The notes beneath the pieces were generated by a model. The model was not told where the DNA came from, did no database searches, and worked only from the letters and a program-made list of their open reading frames with translations. DNA of 64,000 nucleotides, from contig NC_083587.1 of assembly GCF_027579695.1 (NCBI RefSeq), positions 43,887,732 through 43,951,731 of the forward strand. Direction: 5' to 3'. Within the stretch, counting starts at the first letter, position 1. Each line of letters opens with the position of its first letter. This DNA comes from Neoarius graeffei (taxonomy: Eukaryota; Chordata; Actinopteri; Siluriformes; Ariidae). The position numbers and the translations under genes are program-made. Shown here one piece after another: positions 1-9,379 of the stretch.

Positions 1-76
1 CCCTGACTTTTGAACTTGTTGCTGGTAACAGTCTGGATCGTCTTTTTCATCTTTGGGGCACACAGCTTCCATTTAT
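1..76 (-). mobile_element. Tc1-like transposon A, middle fragment
   Basis: Read on the minus strand, this piece resembles the middle of the Tc1-type transposase found near 63400-63480 (the WPKDKKDHPDCYQ region). It is the part of element A cut off from its N-terminal half (10091-10560) by insertion of element B at a TA. The rest of the copy would lie left of the window. It is an old DNA transposon with no function expected. Confidence 0.6.
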
Positions 77-1064
77 TACTAACCCCATTTCCAGAAAAGT
101 TGGGATATTTTCCAAAATGCAATAAAAACAAAAATCTGTGATTTGCTAATTCACGTGAACCTTTATAACTGACAAAAATACAAAGAAAGGCTTTTCAGTA
201 GTTTTATTGACCAATTTAATTGTATTTTTAAATAAAATTAGAATATGTTGCCTTAAACACACTCAAAAAAGTTGAGACAGAGGCCAAATGAAGCTGAAAA
301 GGTTATAGGATATTCAAGCAACACCATTTTGGAAGATTCCACAATAAGCAGGTTAATTGGTAACATGATCAGGTATAAAAGGAGCAGCACCAAAGGCACC
401 CACCAGGAAGGCAGCAGGACCAGACAACATCCCTGGGCGGGCCCTCAGAGTATGTACCAATGAGCTGGCTGATGTTTTCACCACCATCTTCAACCTTTCC
501 CTTAGCCAGAGCACCATTCCCTCCTGCTTCAAGACCACAACCATTGTCCCTCTTCCCAAGAAGAGCCCACCCACCTGCCTGAATGATTATAGGCTGATAG
601 CACTCACTCCAATCATCTCAAAGTGCTTTGAGAGAATGGTACTGACCCACATTCAGAACAGCATACCGGAAACCCTGGACCCCCTGCAGTATGCCTACAG
701 GCCCAACAGGTCCACCTCAGATGCCATTGCTGCTGCCCTCCATTATGCCCTCTCCCACCTGGAAAACAAAGATTCTTACATCAGGATGCTCTTTTTTGAC
801 TACAGCTCTGCCTTCAACACGGTCATCCCCTACAAACTCATCTATAAACTGTCCACACTTGGTTTGCACCCCACCCTCTGTGACTGGCTCATCGACTTCC
901 TGACTGGCAGGCCCCAGGATGTCAAGATTGGTAATAGGACTTCATCAAGCATCATCACAAACATTGGCACCCCACAGGGATGCGTCCTCAGCCCCATCCT
1001 CTACACTCTGTTCACCCATGACTGTGTTGCCTCCCACAAGGACAACATCATCCTGAAGTTCGCG

Positions 1065-1266
1065 GACGACACCGCAGTGATAGGATGCATCACTGGCAGT
1101 GACGAAACAGCCAACAGGAGGGAGGTGGCCAGTTTGGTGTCATGGTGTGAGGACAACAACCTCACCTAACACCGCAGCAATAGGATGCATCACTGGTGGT
1201 GACGAAACAGCCAACAGGAGGGAGGTGGCCAGTCTGGTGTCATGGTGTGAGGACAACAACCTCACC
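1065..1266 (+). repeat. Tandem duplication inside the LINE RT
   Basis: About 100 bp following the FADD box occur twice in direct order, with a few differences between copies. This shows the duplication is not brand new. It destroys the RT frame. Confidence 0.8.
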
Positions 1267-1869
1267 CTCAACACGGACAAGACGAAGGAGATGATAGTGG
1301 ACATGAGGAAGGAGAGGAGACCTCATCGGCCACTGTTCATCCGGGAGCTTGAGGTGGAGAGGGTGAGCAGCTTCAAATACCTGGGTGTTCACATCAGTGA
1401 GGACCTCACATGGACACAACACCACACAGCTGGTTAGGAAGGCTCAACAGCAGCTGTACTTTCTGAGGAGGCTGAGGAAGTTTGGTATGTCGCCCAAGAT
1501 CCTCAGCAACTTCTACAGTTGCATGATTGAGAGCATCCTGACCAACTGCATCACTGTGTGGTACGGCAGCACTACAGCAATGGACCGCAAACGCCTGCAG
1601 AGGGTGGTGAAGACTGCTGAGAGGATCACCAAAACTCCACTGCCCTCTCTGCAGAGCATCTACCACCACAGAGGCCACAGGAGAGCTGCCTCCATCCTCA
1701 AAGACCCCACCCACCCCCAGCACAGACTGTTCACACTCCTACCCTCAGGCCGGAGGTACAGAAGTCTGAAATGTAAGACTGTCAGACTAAAGAACTCTTT
1801 CTTTCCCACTGCCATCAGACTCCTGAATAGCTGACAGGAGTCTATAACCATAGATTACCTCCCTGTAAA

Positions 1870-2065
1870 CTGTCCTTGACTGTTTACATCTGTTTACATT
1901 TGTTTGCACATTACTGCCCTTTTTGCTGCTGTTCTTTGACTGTTTACATCTGATTACATTGGTTGCACATATTTGCACATTACTGCCTTTTTGCTGCTGT
2001 TTCCTTGACTGTTTACGTCTGGTTACATTGTTTGCACATTCGCACATTACTGCCCTTCTGCTACT
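1870..2065 (+). repeat. LINE 3' UTR minisatellite, ~60-bp unit
   Basis: The unit contains the phrases ttgactgttta, ggttacatt, gcacattactgccc and tttgctgctg. It recurs about three times with small changes just before the A/T-rich end of the LINE. Confidence 0.75.
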
Positions 2066-2662
2066 ACATCTGATCATTGTCTTATTTTTGTATTACACTA
2101 CCTATTTTGCACTACATTTAACCTTTATTTTGTACTACACTGGGTGTTTTTGTTGCTTTTGTTTTTCTTTGCTTTTATTTTTGCACTATATTGCCTTACT
2201 TTGTATTACTTCTTTCGCCTATTTATTTATTTATTTATTTATTTGTAATTGGCATTCATGGTGGACAGCAAATTAAGAATTTCATTGGGCAAGTGGACAT
2301 GTCCTTACTGTGCATATGACAATAAACACTTTGAACTCTGAACTTGAACTCAAGCAAGGATGGGTCATGGCTCACTCCTTTGTTCCAAAATTCATGAGAG
2401 ATTTGTTAGTCAATATAAAAAGAACATTTCTCAATGCAAAATTTTAGGTATTTCAAAATCTACAGTACATAATATTGTGAAAAGATTCAGGGAATTCAGT
2501 GACATCTCAGTGCATAAAGGGCAAGGTTGGAAACCACTGTAGAATGTGTGTGACTTTTGAGCCCTCAAGTGGCACTGTCTGTGCAGCCATCATGCTAATG
2601 GGACAAATATAGACCCTTTTCAGTCATGTGACCTTCGTAAACGCGACCGCCATTTTGGACAT

Positions 2663-2965
2663 TGTAACGACCCTACGTGTGGGTGGAGCACAGAGGACGG
2701 CAGGACAGAGATCAGGTTTTATCAACTGGCTTTATTGCCACACTTTTCAGTCTAGCAATACTTTTTACAGAGACACACACACAACTGGCGTCTGGTTCAG
2801 GGTTGCGCCCCTCTGCTCTCGCTCTCCCTCCTGATATAGGGCGCAGTCACTGGGAAGACACACAAACAGGTTAATTGCTCTCAGGTGACGTGATTCTGCC
2901 ACTTACCTTCCCTGACTCCGCCCTCCTGTCACAGACCGGCGCTTGACCACGCCCCCGCTGCCACA
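2663..2965 (-). repeat. 3' LTR of the Gmr1-like element
   Basis: On the minus strand it begins TGTGGCAGCGG and ends CGTTACA, the TG...CA pattern. It matches the other LTR over its full length by eye. The stop codon of gag-pol lies inside it. Confidence 0.92.
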
Positions 2966-5900
2966 TACCCCCACCGCCCGACTCAGGCCGGGCGGCCGTC
3001 CGGCCTGCAGCCGACTCCCCCCCCCCTTGACGGGAGAGGAAGTCCGCCACGACCATCTGCGCCCCCGGCCTGTGGACCACCTTGAAATTAAAGGGTTGGA
3101 GCGCCAGATACCAACGGGTGATCCGCGCGTTGGCATCCTTCATGCGGTGGAGCCACTGGAGGGGCGCGTGGTCCGAACAGAGGGTGAAAGGGCGCCCCAG
3201 CAGGTAGTACCGGAGGGCGAGAACCGCCCACTTGATGGCCAGACACTCTTTCTCTATGGTGCTGTAGCGCCCCTCACGCACCGACAGCTTCCTGCTGATA
3301 TACAGGACAGGGCGGTCCTCCCCCTCCACCTCCTGGGACAAAACCGCCCCCAGCCCTCTGTCCGACGCATCGGTCTGCAACATAAAAGGGAGAGAAAAGT
3401 CAGGGGAGTGTAGAAGTGGCCCCCCACACAGTGCAGCCTTTACCTCTGAGAAAGCCCGCTGGCACTGCTCCGTCCACTGGACCGGATCTGGTGCCCCCTT
3501 TTTAGTGAGATCAGTCAGCGGGCTGGTGACGTCCGAATAATTAGGTATAAACCTGCGATAATAGCCAGCCAGCCCCAGGAACTGTCTCACCCCCTTTTTG
3601 GTCTTGGGCCTCGGGCAGGCCGCAATTGCTGCCGTCTTATTAATTTGGGGACGCACCTGCCCGTTGCCCAAGTGGAAGCCCAGATACCGTACTTCCACCC
3701 GCCCAATCGCACACTTCTTTGGGTTGGCTGTGAGCCCCGCTCGCCTCAGTGACCTAAGGACAGCCCTCAGATGTTCGAGGTGCCGCTGCCAGTCATTACT
3801 ATAGATGATTATGTCATCTAAATATGCTGCTGCATACGTGGCGTGAGGGCGGAGGACTCTGTCCATCAGCCGCTGAAACGTCGCGGGCGCCCCAAACAGC
3901 CCAAACGGAAGGGTGACGAATTGGTGTAAACCAAACGGTGTGGAAAAGGCCGTTTTTTCTCGGGATAGTGGAGTCAAGGGGATCTGCCAATATCCCTTCG
4001 TCAAATCCAGTGTCGAATAAAAGCGAGCAGTGCCGAGTCGATCGAGCAACTCATCAATACGAGGCATTGGGTACGCGTCGAATTTAGACACCGCGTTGAC
4101 TTTCCTATAGTCCACACAGAACCGGACCGACCCGTCGGCCTTGGGTACCAAGACCACCGGGCTGCTCCAGTCACTGTAGGACTCCTCGACGATGCCCATT
4201 TCGAGCATGGTCTGAAGTTCTTCCCGAACCACCTTTTTTTTGTGTTCGGGTAGCCTGTAAGGGCGGCTACGCACTACCACCCCCGGGGGCGTCTCTATGT
4301 GGTGCTCTATGAGGTTAGTGCGACCGGGCAGGGGCGAGAACACATCCGAAAACTCGGTCTGCAACTGGGCGACCTCCGTGAGTTTGGTCGGGGAGAGGTG
4401 GTCTCCACAGGGGACCGGAGAGGTACGCGATGCCAATGTCCCTTTTTGAACCTCCGGCCCCAGCTCCGCCTTCTCTGGAACTACCGACACCAACGCCACG
4501 GGGACCTCCTCGTTCCAGAGTTTAAGCAGGTTGAGGTGGTAAATCTGTAGCGCCCCACCCCTGTCCGTTCGCCTCACCTCATAGTCGACGTCCCCGACTC
4601 GCCGTGTGACCTCAAAGGGTCCTTGCCACTTGGCGATCAATTTGGAGCTCGACGTGGGCAACAGTACGAGTACCTTATCTCCCGGAGTGAACTCTCTAAG
4701 GCGCGTACCCTTGTTGTACAGGCGGGCTTGCCGTTCCTGGGCCTGCCGCAAATTCTCCTGAGTTAGGTGCGTGAGTGTGTGGAGTTTTGCGCGCAGGTCC
4801 ATAACGTACTGAATTTCGTTCTTACTTTGTGAAGGTCCCTCCTCCCAATTTTCCCGCAGCACGTCCAGGATGCCGCGCGGCTTACGCCCATATAATAATT
4901 CAAACGGGGAGAACCCCGTGGAGGCTTGGGGGACCTCTCGCACTGAGAACAGCAAGGGTTCGAGCCACTTATCCCAGTTACGTCCGTCCTCACTTACGAA
5001 TTTTTTAATAATATTTTTGAGGGTGCGGTTGAATCGTTCCACTAAACCGTCCGTTTGTGGGTGATACACGCTGGTGCGGATCGGCTTAATCCCCAATAAC
5101 CCATACAGTTCGCGCAGTGTTCGTGACATAAACGTAGTGCCTTGATCAGTCAGAATCTCTTTCGGGATTCCAACTCGGGAGATGACGCGGAAGAGTGCCT
5201 CGGCAATACTGCGTGCTGAGATATTGCGCAGAGGCACTGCTTCCGGGTATCGCGTTGCATAGTCCACCAGAACTAATATAAAGCGGTACCCTCGTGCTGA
5301 CCGATCTAATGGCCCGACGAGATCCATCCCAATTCTCTCAAACGGGGTCTCGATTAACGGTAGAGGGCGCAAAGGCGCTTTTGGAATGGCCGCTGGGTTT
5401 ACTAACTGGCATTCGCGGCATGCCGTACACCACCTACGGACATCGCCGCGAATCCCCGGCCAATAGAAACGGGCCATTATTCGGGCTAGTGTTTTATCCT
5501 GCCCCAAGTGTCCGGCCATGGGATTAAAGTGAGCCGCCTGGAATACCAATTCCCGGCGGCTCTTCGGAATTAAAAGCTGCGTGACTCGCTCTTTAGTTTG
5601 AGTGTCCTGCGTCACTCGGTATAATCTATCCTTCATAATCGCGAAGTAGGGGAAGGACGGGGTGGCGTTCGGCGGGAGCGTTTGACCATCGATTACTCTC
5701 ACTTGGTCAAACGCATGCCGCAGAGTCTCGTCTCGCGACTGCTCTAATGGGAAATCCGCGAGGGATTCCCCAAGAGAGAGAGGAGGAGCCGGCGGCTCCT
5801 CACTCTGACGCGGAGATGACGTAGACGGCTCTGTGACAGCTGCTCCCGCCAAAGCGACACCGGGACCTCCCCCTGTCAAATGGCAGGACCCACTCTCGAC

Positions 5901-7232
5901 TAGGCGTGTCATTAAACCCCGAAATCCCGGCCAATCAGTCCCCAAAATTAGAGAGTGGGTAAGGCGAGGATTAACCGCCGCCTTCACTATAAATTTTTCC
6001 CCTCTGAAAATAATGTGGACCGACACCAAAGGGTAGCTGTGAACATCCCCGTGCACACATAACACCTTCACCCCTTGTGCTCCCCCCAATGCCTCATTTT
6101 GAACCAGGCTTTGGCGAATTGAGGTCTGATTACAACCAGAATCCACCAACGCCTGATATGTAGCCCCTTGGATACTCACCGGTATGCGATACGCTCCGGC
6201 CCGATCGAGGGCGGCCTCTGGCGCGTCGGGGATCCGAACCACCGCGCCCACTTCCGTTGCCGTGCACTGCTGTTGAAGGTGGCCCAGCTCCCCGCAGCGC
6301 CAGCAAACCGGCCCGGGCTTTCCCTCTGCACCGGTGATCTGGGGCTCACTCACCTGAGGTGGGGGAGAGACAGACACAGAAGGGAGAAACGGGAGGGCAC
6401 CGCGGGTGCGGCGGGCCGGCTGGGGGGGTGCCGGCCCCCGCCTCCGCGGAGGGGGAATGGGGCAAGGACAGGACACAGGAGGAGGGGGAGAGAGAGAGAG
6501 AGAAGAGGAGAGAAGAGAAGATGCCATCTGCTGTCCTGCCGCCGGGACAGCCGCCAGATGATCCTCCGCCAGCTCGACTGCCTGATCCAGCGACGCCGGG
6601 CGGTGGCACTGGACCCACTCCGCGGTTCCGGCTGGTAAGCGGGCGATGAACTGTTCCAGTACCACCTGGTCGACGATTCCCTCGGCGTCGCGATCGTTGG
6701 CCCTCAGCCACCGCCAGCAGGCGTCCCGGAGCTGCTGGCCGAACGCGAACGGCCGGCCGACTTCCTCCAGTCGCAGCGCGCGGAAGCGCTGGCGCTGTTG
6801 CTCCGGTGTGCGCCCCACGCGCTGGAGGACGGCCCGGCGAAGGTCCGCGTAGGCCAGCCGGCGGTCGGCGGGGAGCTGTAGCGCGGCCAGCTGTGCCTCT
6901 CCCGTGAGCAGGGGGAGGAGGCGCGCCGCGCGCTGCTCCATCGGCCACCCCGAGGCTTCGGCGACCTGTTCAAACAACGTGATGAACGCCTCGGGGTCGT
7001 CCTGCGGGCCCATCTTGGTGACAATGAGGGGAGACGGGCCCGCGGCCGGAGCGCTGGTGGACCCCGCCGACGCGAGGAGATGCCGGAACGCCTCGCGATC
7101 TTCCTGCTGGGCCAGCACCAGGGCTTCGAAGCGCTGCTCCTGCTCCTTTTGGAGCGTGACGAGTGCCTGGTGCTGGCTTTGCTGAGCCGTGGCGAGGGCG
7201 TGGATCAGATCGGCGAACGGGGAGGATTCCAT
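2871..7232 (-). CDS. Gag-Pol polyprotein of the Gmr1-like element
   Basis: A single frame of about 1453 codons encodes the structural and replication proteins of the retrotransposon. I take the start at 7232 (MESSPFADL), the first methionine after the primer-binding site; the open frame itself extends upstream into the LTR. Visible order: Gag region (1-300), zinc knuckle CWRCGELGHLQQQC (about 310-323), aspartic protease VDSG (about 360), integrase HHCC zinc finger (about 570-610), integrase core D, D and E with 35 residues between the last two (TDQG near 695, VERF near 733), reverse transcriptase with FCVDYRKVN (about 1043) and YLDDIIIYS (about 1140), and RNase H TDASDRGLG (about 1288). Integrase before RT is the mark of the Gmr1 group. 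Gag and Pol share one frame, so separation would have to be proteolytic. It is an element protein, not a host gene. Confidence 0.9.
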   Translation of the reverse strand: MESSPFADLIHALATAQQSQHQALVTLQKEQEQRFEALVLAQQEDREAFRHLLASAGSTSAPAAGPSPLIVTKMGPQDDPEAFITLFEQVAEASGWPMEQRAARLLPLLTGEAQLAALQLPADRRLAYADLRRAVLQRVGRTPEQQRQRFRALRLEEVGRPFAFGQQLRDACWRWLRANDRDAEGIVDQVVLEQFIARLPAGTAEWVQCHRPASLDQAVELAEDHLAAVPAAGQQMASSLLSSSLSLSPPPPVSCPCPIPPPRRRGPAPPQPARRTRGALPFLPSVSVSPPPQVSEPQITGAEGKPGPVCWRCGELGHLQQQCTATEVGAVVRIPDAPEAALDRAGAYRIPVSIQGATYQALVDSGCNQTSIRQSLVQNEALGGAQGVKVLCVHGDVHSYPLVSVHIIFRGEKFIVKAAVNPRLTHSLILGTDWPGFRGLMTRLVESGSCHLTGGGPGVALAGAAVTEPSTSSPRQSEEPPAPPLSLGESLADFPLEQSRDETLRHAFDQVRVIDGQTLPPNATPSFPYFAIMKDRLYRVTQDTQTKERVTQLLIPKSRRELVFQAAHFNPMAGHLGQDKTLARIMARFYWPGIRGDVRRWCTACRECQLVNPAAIPKAPLRPLPLIETPFERIGMDLVGPLDRSARGYRFILVLVDYATRYPEAVPLRNISARSIAEALFRVISRVGIPKEILTDQGTTFMSRTLRELYGLLGIKPIRTSVYHPQTDGLVERFNRTLKNIIKKFVSEDGRNWDKWLEPLLFSVREVPQASTGFSPFELLYGRKPRGILDVLRENWEEGPSQSKNEIQYVMDLRAKLHTLTHLTQENLRQAQERQARLYNKGTRLREFTPGDKVLVLLPTSSSKLIAKWQGPFEVTRRVGDVDYEVRRTDRGGALQIYHLNLLKLWNEEVPVALVSVVPEKAELGPEVQKGTLASRTSPVPCGDHLSPTKLTEVAQLQTEFSDVFSPLPGRTNLIEHHIETPPGVVVRSRPYRLPEHKKKVVREELQTMLEMGIVEESYSDWSSPVVLVPKADGSVRFCVDYRKVNAVSKFDAYPMPRIDELLDRLGTARFYSTLDLTKGYWQIPLTPLSREKTAFSTPFGLHQFVTLPFGLFGAPATFQRLMDRVLRPHATYAAAYLDDIIIYSNDWQRHLEHLRAVLRSLRRAGLTANPKKCAIGRVEVRYLGFHLGNGQVRPQINKTAAIAACPRPKTKKGVRQFLGLAGYYRRFIPNYSDVTSPLTDLTKKGAPDPVQWTEQCQRAFSEVKAALCGGPLLHSPDFSLPFMLQTDASDRGLGAVLSQEVEGEDRPVLYISRKLSVREGRYSTIEKECLAIKWAVLALRYYLLGRPFTLCSDHAPLQWLHRMKDANARITRWYLALQPFNFKVVHRPGAQMVVADFLSRQGGGESAAGRTAARPESGGGGMWQRGRGQAPVCDRRAESGKVSGRITSPESN

Positions 7233-7258
7233 GGGGCTGCGGGTTTGGTGCTCCACTG

Positions 7259-7276
7259 TCCCGGGTTTCAGCACCA
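7259..7276 (-). other. Primer-binding site of the Gmr1-like element (tRNA-Phe type)
   Basis: Immediately next to the 5' LTR, the minus strand begins TGGTGCTGAAACCCGGGA. This is close to the complement of the vertebrate tRNA-Phe 3' end including CCA. The placement one base inside the LTR is standard. Confidence 0.8.
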
Positions 7277-7277
7277 C

Positions 7278-7580
7278 TGTAACGACCCTACGTGTGGGTG
7301 GAGCACAGAGGACGGCAGGACAGAGATCAGGTTTTATCAACTGGCTTTATTGCCACACTTTTCAGTCTAGCAATACTTTTTACAGAGACACACACACAAC
7401 TGGCGTCTGGTTCAGGGTTGCGCCCCTCTGCTCTCGCTCTCCCTCCTGATATAGGGCGCAGTCACTGGGAAGACACACAAACAGGTTAATTGCTCTCAGG
7501 TGACGTGATTCTGCCACTTACCTTCCCTGACTCCGCCCTCCTGTCACAGACCGGCGCTTGACCACGCCCCCGCTGCCACA
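7278..7580 (-). repeat. 5' LTR of the Gmr1-like element
   Basis: 303 bp, TG...CA on the minus strand, matching the 3' LTR throughout by eye. GACAT follows at 7581-7585. Its U3/R/U5 borders cannot be fixed from the sequence alone. Confidence 0.92.
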
Positions 7581-7610
7581 GACATGTAGTGGACTTCGGC
7601 TCGAATCAGT

Positions 7611-7890
7611 TTGAATGTGAGGAAGGCGACAAACGTAAAACATAAAAGAAAAAGGAGCGAGATGCAGAAAACACCTTCCCTATCCAGCGACGTAGGGCAT
7701 TTACAGGGCGAGCAGAGGGAGAGGTATTTGCAAAAATTGAGGTTAGCAGGCTTAGAGAACGACGTTTACCTGCTTCCACCAGGATTGTTCACTGATGTAC
7801 GGAAGTACACAAAGCCCTCGTCTTTACCTGACTTCGGCCCACATGATCTGTATACCTATGTCGTTAAAAACCCATTGCCATACACATACA
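7611..7890 (+). pseudogene. Coding remnant inside TIR element C
   Basis: An open stretch contains GLENDVYLLPPGLF and SLPDFGPHDLYTYV. I believe this resembles the N-terminal part of large fish and invertebrate transposon-associated proteins that carry SWIM and YqaJ-type nuclease regions, but I recall this only loosely. The frame runs into the palindromic GC-rich block at 7896 and loses meaning there. It is probably what is left of the element's own protein after internal deletion. The function cannot be stated. Confidence 0.4.
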
Positions 7891-7895
7891 CGCCA

Positions 7896-8182
7896 ACGTC
7901 CGAGGTTCCGGAGCGCGCTCCGGCTTGCTCCAGGAGTGCTCCGGCCGAGGTTACGGATCGCGCTCCGGCTTGCTCCGGAGCAAGCCGGAGCGCGCTGCTT
8001 AATTTGAGGGCAACCTCGGCCGGAGTGTGCTCCGGAACCTCGGCCGGAGCACTCCGGGAGCAAGCCGGCGCGCGCTGCTTAATTTGAGGGGAACCTCGGC
8101 CGGAGCACTCCGGGAGCAAGCCAGCGCGCGCTGCTTAATTTGAGGGAGAGCAAGCCGGAGCGCGCTCCGGAACCTCGGACGT
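7896..8182. repeat. GC-rich palindromic array
   Basis: The outer arms (7896-7930 and about 8149-8182) are inverted copies of a motif containing cgaggttccggagcgcgctc. Between them a ~56-bp unit (gcaagccggcgcgcgctgct ... aacctcggccggagcac) recurs about three times, and a perfect palindrome, ctccggcttgctccggagcaagccggag in effect, is centred near 7977. The block could fold into strong hairpins. GC content is far above the surroundings. Confidence 0.75.
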
Positions 8183-8187
8183 CGGCT

Positions 8188-8229
8188 CCGGCAGCTATTT
8201 ATACTGGATCCGGTGTAAATAGCTGCCGG
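8188..8229. repeat. Hairpin next to the GC-rich array
   Basis: The arms ccggcagctattta and taaatagctgccgg are inverted around ggatccgg. They form a stem of about 16 bp with a short loop. The stem may be part of the same mobile unit as the array. Confidence 0.7.
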
Positions 8230-9055
8230 ATCATAATTACAGTAAACTAGTAAATACAGTAAAGGAAAAACTTGAGACTGAAAGGTTTTAACAGTCATCC
8301 AAATGACTGAACGTAAACATTGCTACAGTAACATACCAGCTACTTGTTGACATTAGCTAGTCAACAATAGCTACTACAGAAGAACAAAGAGGTTACAATG
8401 GGTTATTTTAACCTATTTGGTTACACACTCGCCGCCACAGAATGTTAACAGCAATGTAATGCCTTTTCTGGCTAATTTTATTCGTCTTACCTCCAACAAA
8501 GTGGTCACTACACAAGCGTTGGTATGCCGAGGGCTGCCAATCTGTTAATGGCCGCTATCCATCTTCTCCGTCGGGATCCGATAAAATGATAAACCTTGCC
8601 TTGTTTGTTGATGGTTACTACATCCAGGTGCACAACAATATAGTGGCATGATGGAAGTCTTGCTGAAAGTAAACACTTTCTTTGCTGCCGTTCCTCAATG
8701 CTGGCTGTGGTAAACTACTGGTAGTACACGTCCAAAATGGCGGCCGCGTTTGTCGTGACGTCACGTGAAAAGGGTCCATAGCCACGTGGGCTTGAGAGTA
8801 CTTCAGAAAACCATTGTCCTTTAACACAGTCCATCACTGCATCCAGAAATATAACCTGAAACTGTATTACACAAGGAGGAAGTCATTCATCAATTCTATG
8901 CAGAAATGCTGTTGATTTCTCTGGGCCCAAACTCATCTCAGATGGACCTACGGTAAAGACAGTGGAAACATGTGCTGTTGTCAGATGTATCCACATTTTG
9001 GCTTGTTTTTGGGAAAACCAGACGTCAAGATCTCAGTGCCAAAGGTGAACATGAC

Positions 9056-9224
9056 TGTGGCAGTGAGGGTGTGGTCGAGCATCAGCTGTGAACGGCGAGG
9101 AGTCAGGTTGAACCAGCAGGTAACATCACAAGTTACACCTGTGTCTAATTACTGGCTATCTATTAACGTGCATCTCTGTGTGTCTTGCAGATGGCTAGTA
9201 ACAAGAAAGAGAGAGCTGCATTCC

Positions 9225-9273
<49 letters not shown>

Positions 9274-9379
9274 ATTCATATGCTAGGTGGTCACTGAAAA
9301 GTGAAAATAAAGAATAAATGCACCTATTCTGAAGCCTGCCTCCCAGTTCCTCTGTATCCCAACACAGGAAGTTGTTACA
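9056..9379 (+). mobile_element. Solo LTR related to the Gmr1-like LTR
   Basis: A 324-bp block begins TGTGGCAGTG and ends GTTGTTACA. It is flanked by the 5-bp duplication ATGAC (9051-9055 and 9380-9384). Both termini resemble those of the Gmr1-like element, and the internal phrase ggagtcagg is shared. No internal region is present, so this is what remains after LTR-LTR recombination. It holds a (TG)n tract (9229-9272) and AATAAA-type motifs near 9305-9315. It is older than the full element, judged by its divergence from it. Confidence 0.8.
9229..9272 (+). repeat. (TG)n microsatellite
   Basis: About 22 TG units inside the solo LTR. Confidence 0.95.

Larger units (their letters stand above)
382..2343 (+). 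mobile_element. 5'-truncated LINE (CR1/L2-like, perhaps Rex1) with RT fragment
   Basis: The reverse transcriptase is readable in pieces: [11 protein letters not shown] near 800, [20 protein letters not shown] near 965-1025, FADDTAVIG near 1060-1080, and the C-terminal KYLGVHI and RRLRKFGMSP blocks to 1834. The copy lacks the endonuclease and the first part of RT, as expected of a 5'-truncated insertion. About 100 bp of RT (roughly 1065-1160) is repeated in tandem at 1170-1266 and breaks the frame; a further frame change lies near 1430. The 3' UTR holds about three copies of a ~60-bp repeat (1870-2065). It ends with an AATAAA-containing tail near 2322-2343. It sits inside Tc1-like element B. 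The exact LINE clade is uncertain. Confidence 0.8.
2663..7580 (-). mobile_element. Gmr1-like Ty3/gypsy LTR retrotransposon, looks whole and young
   Basis: Two 303-bp LTRs (2663-2965 and 7278-7580) that I read as identical bound a 4.9-kb element on the minus strand. A 5-bp target duplication GACAT flanks it (2658-2662 and 7581-7585). A primer-binding site close to the 3' end of tRNA-Phe follows the 5' LTR (7259-7276), and a G-rich polypurine tract sits just inside the 3' LTR (about 2966-2978). One long gag-pol frame lies between. The pol order is protease, integrase, reverse transcriptase, RNase H. That order is known from the Gmr1 group of deuterostome Ty3/gypsy elements, not from ordinary gypsy. 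No breaks were noticed. LTR identity points to very recent insertion. It is nested in TIR element C. Confidence 0.92.
2612..8777. mobile_element. TIR DNA element C (family not identified)
   Basis: Imperfect ~45-bp inverted ends: the left gacccttttcagtcatgtg (2612 on) pairs with the right end at 8728-8777, each running inward to gccattttggac. The flanking ATA on both sides suggests a 3-bp target duplication. It lies inside the Tc1-like element B, between two transposase pieces. It contains a later Gmr1-like LTR element (2663-7580), a short coding remnant (7611-7890) and a GC-rich palindromic block (7896-8182). Without the LTR element it would be about 1.2 kb, so it is probably a deletion derivative of a larger transposon. 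Confidence 0.65.

Noticed and set aside
6346-6948. 200-codon minus-strand frame within the retrotransposon
   Set aside because: Shadow of the gag-pol frame in GC-rich sequence.
7233-7340. Start of gag-pol within the LTR
   Set aside because: That methionine lies before the primer-binding site. The first one after it, at 7232, is more plausible.
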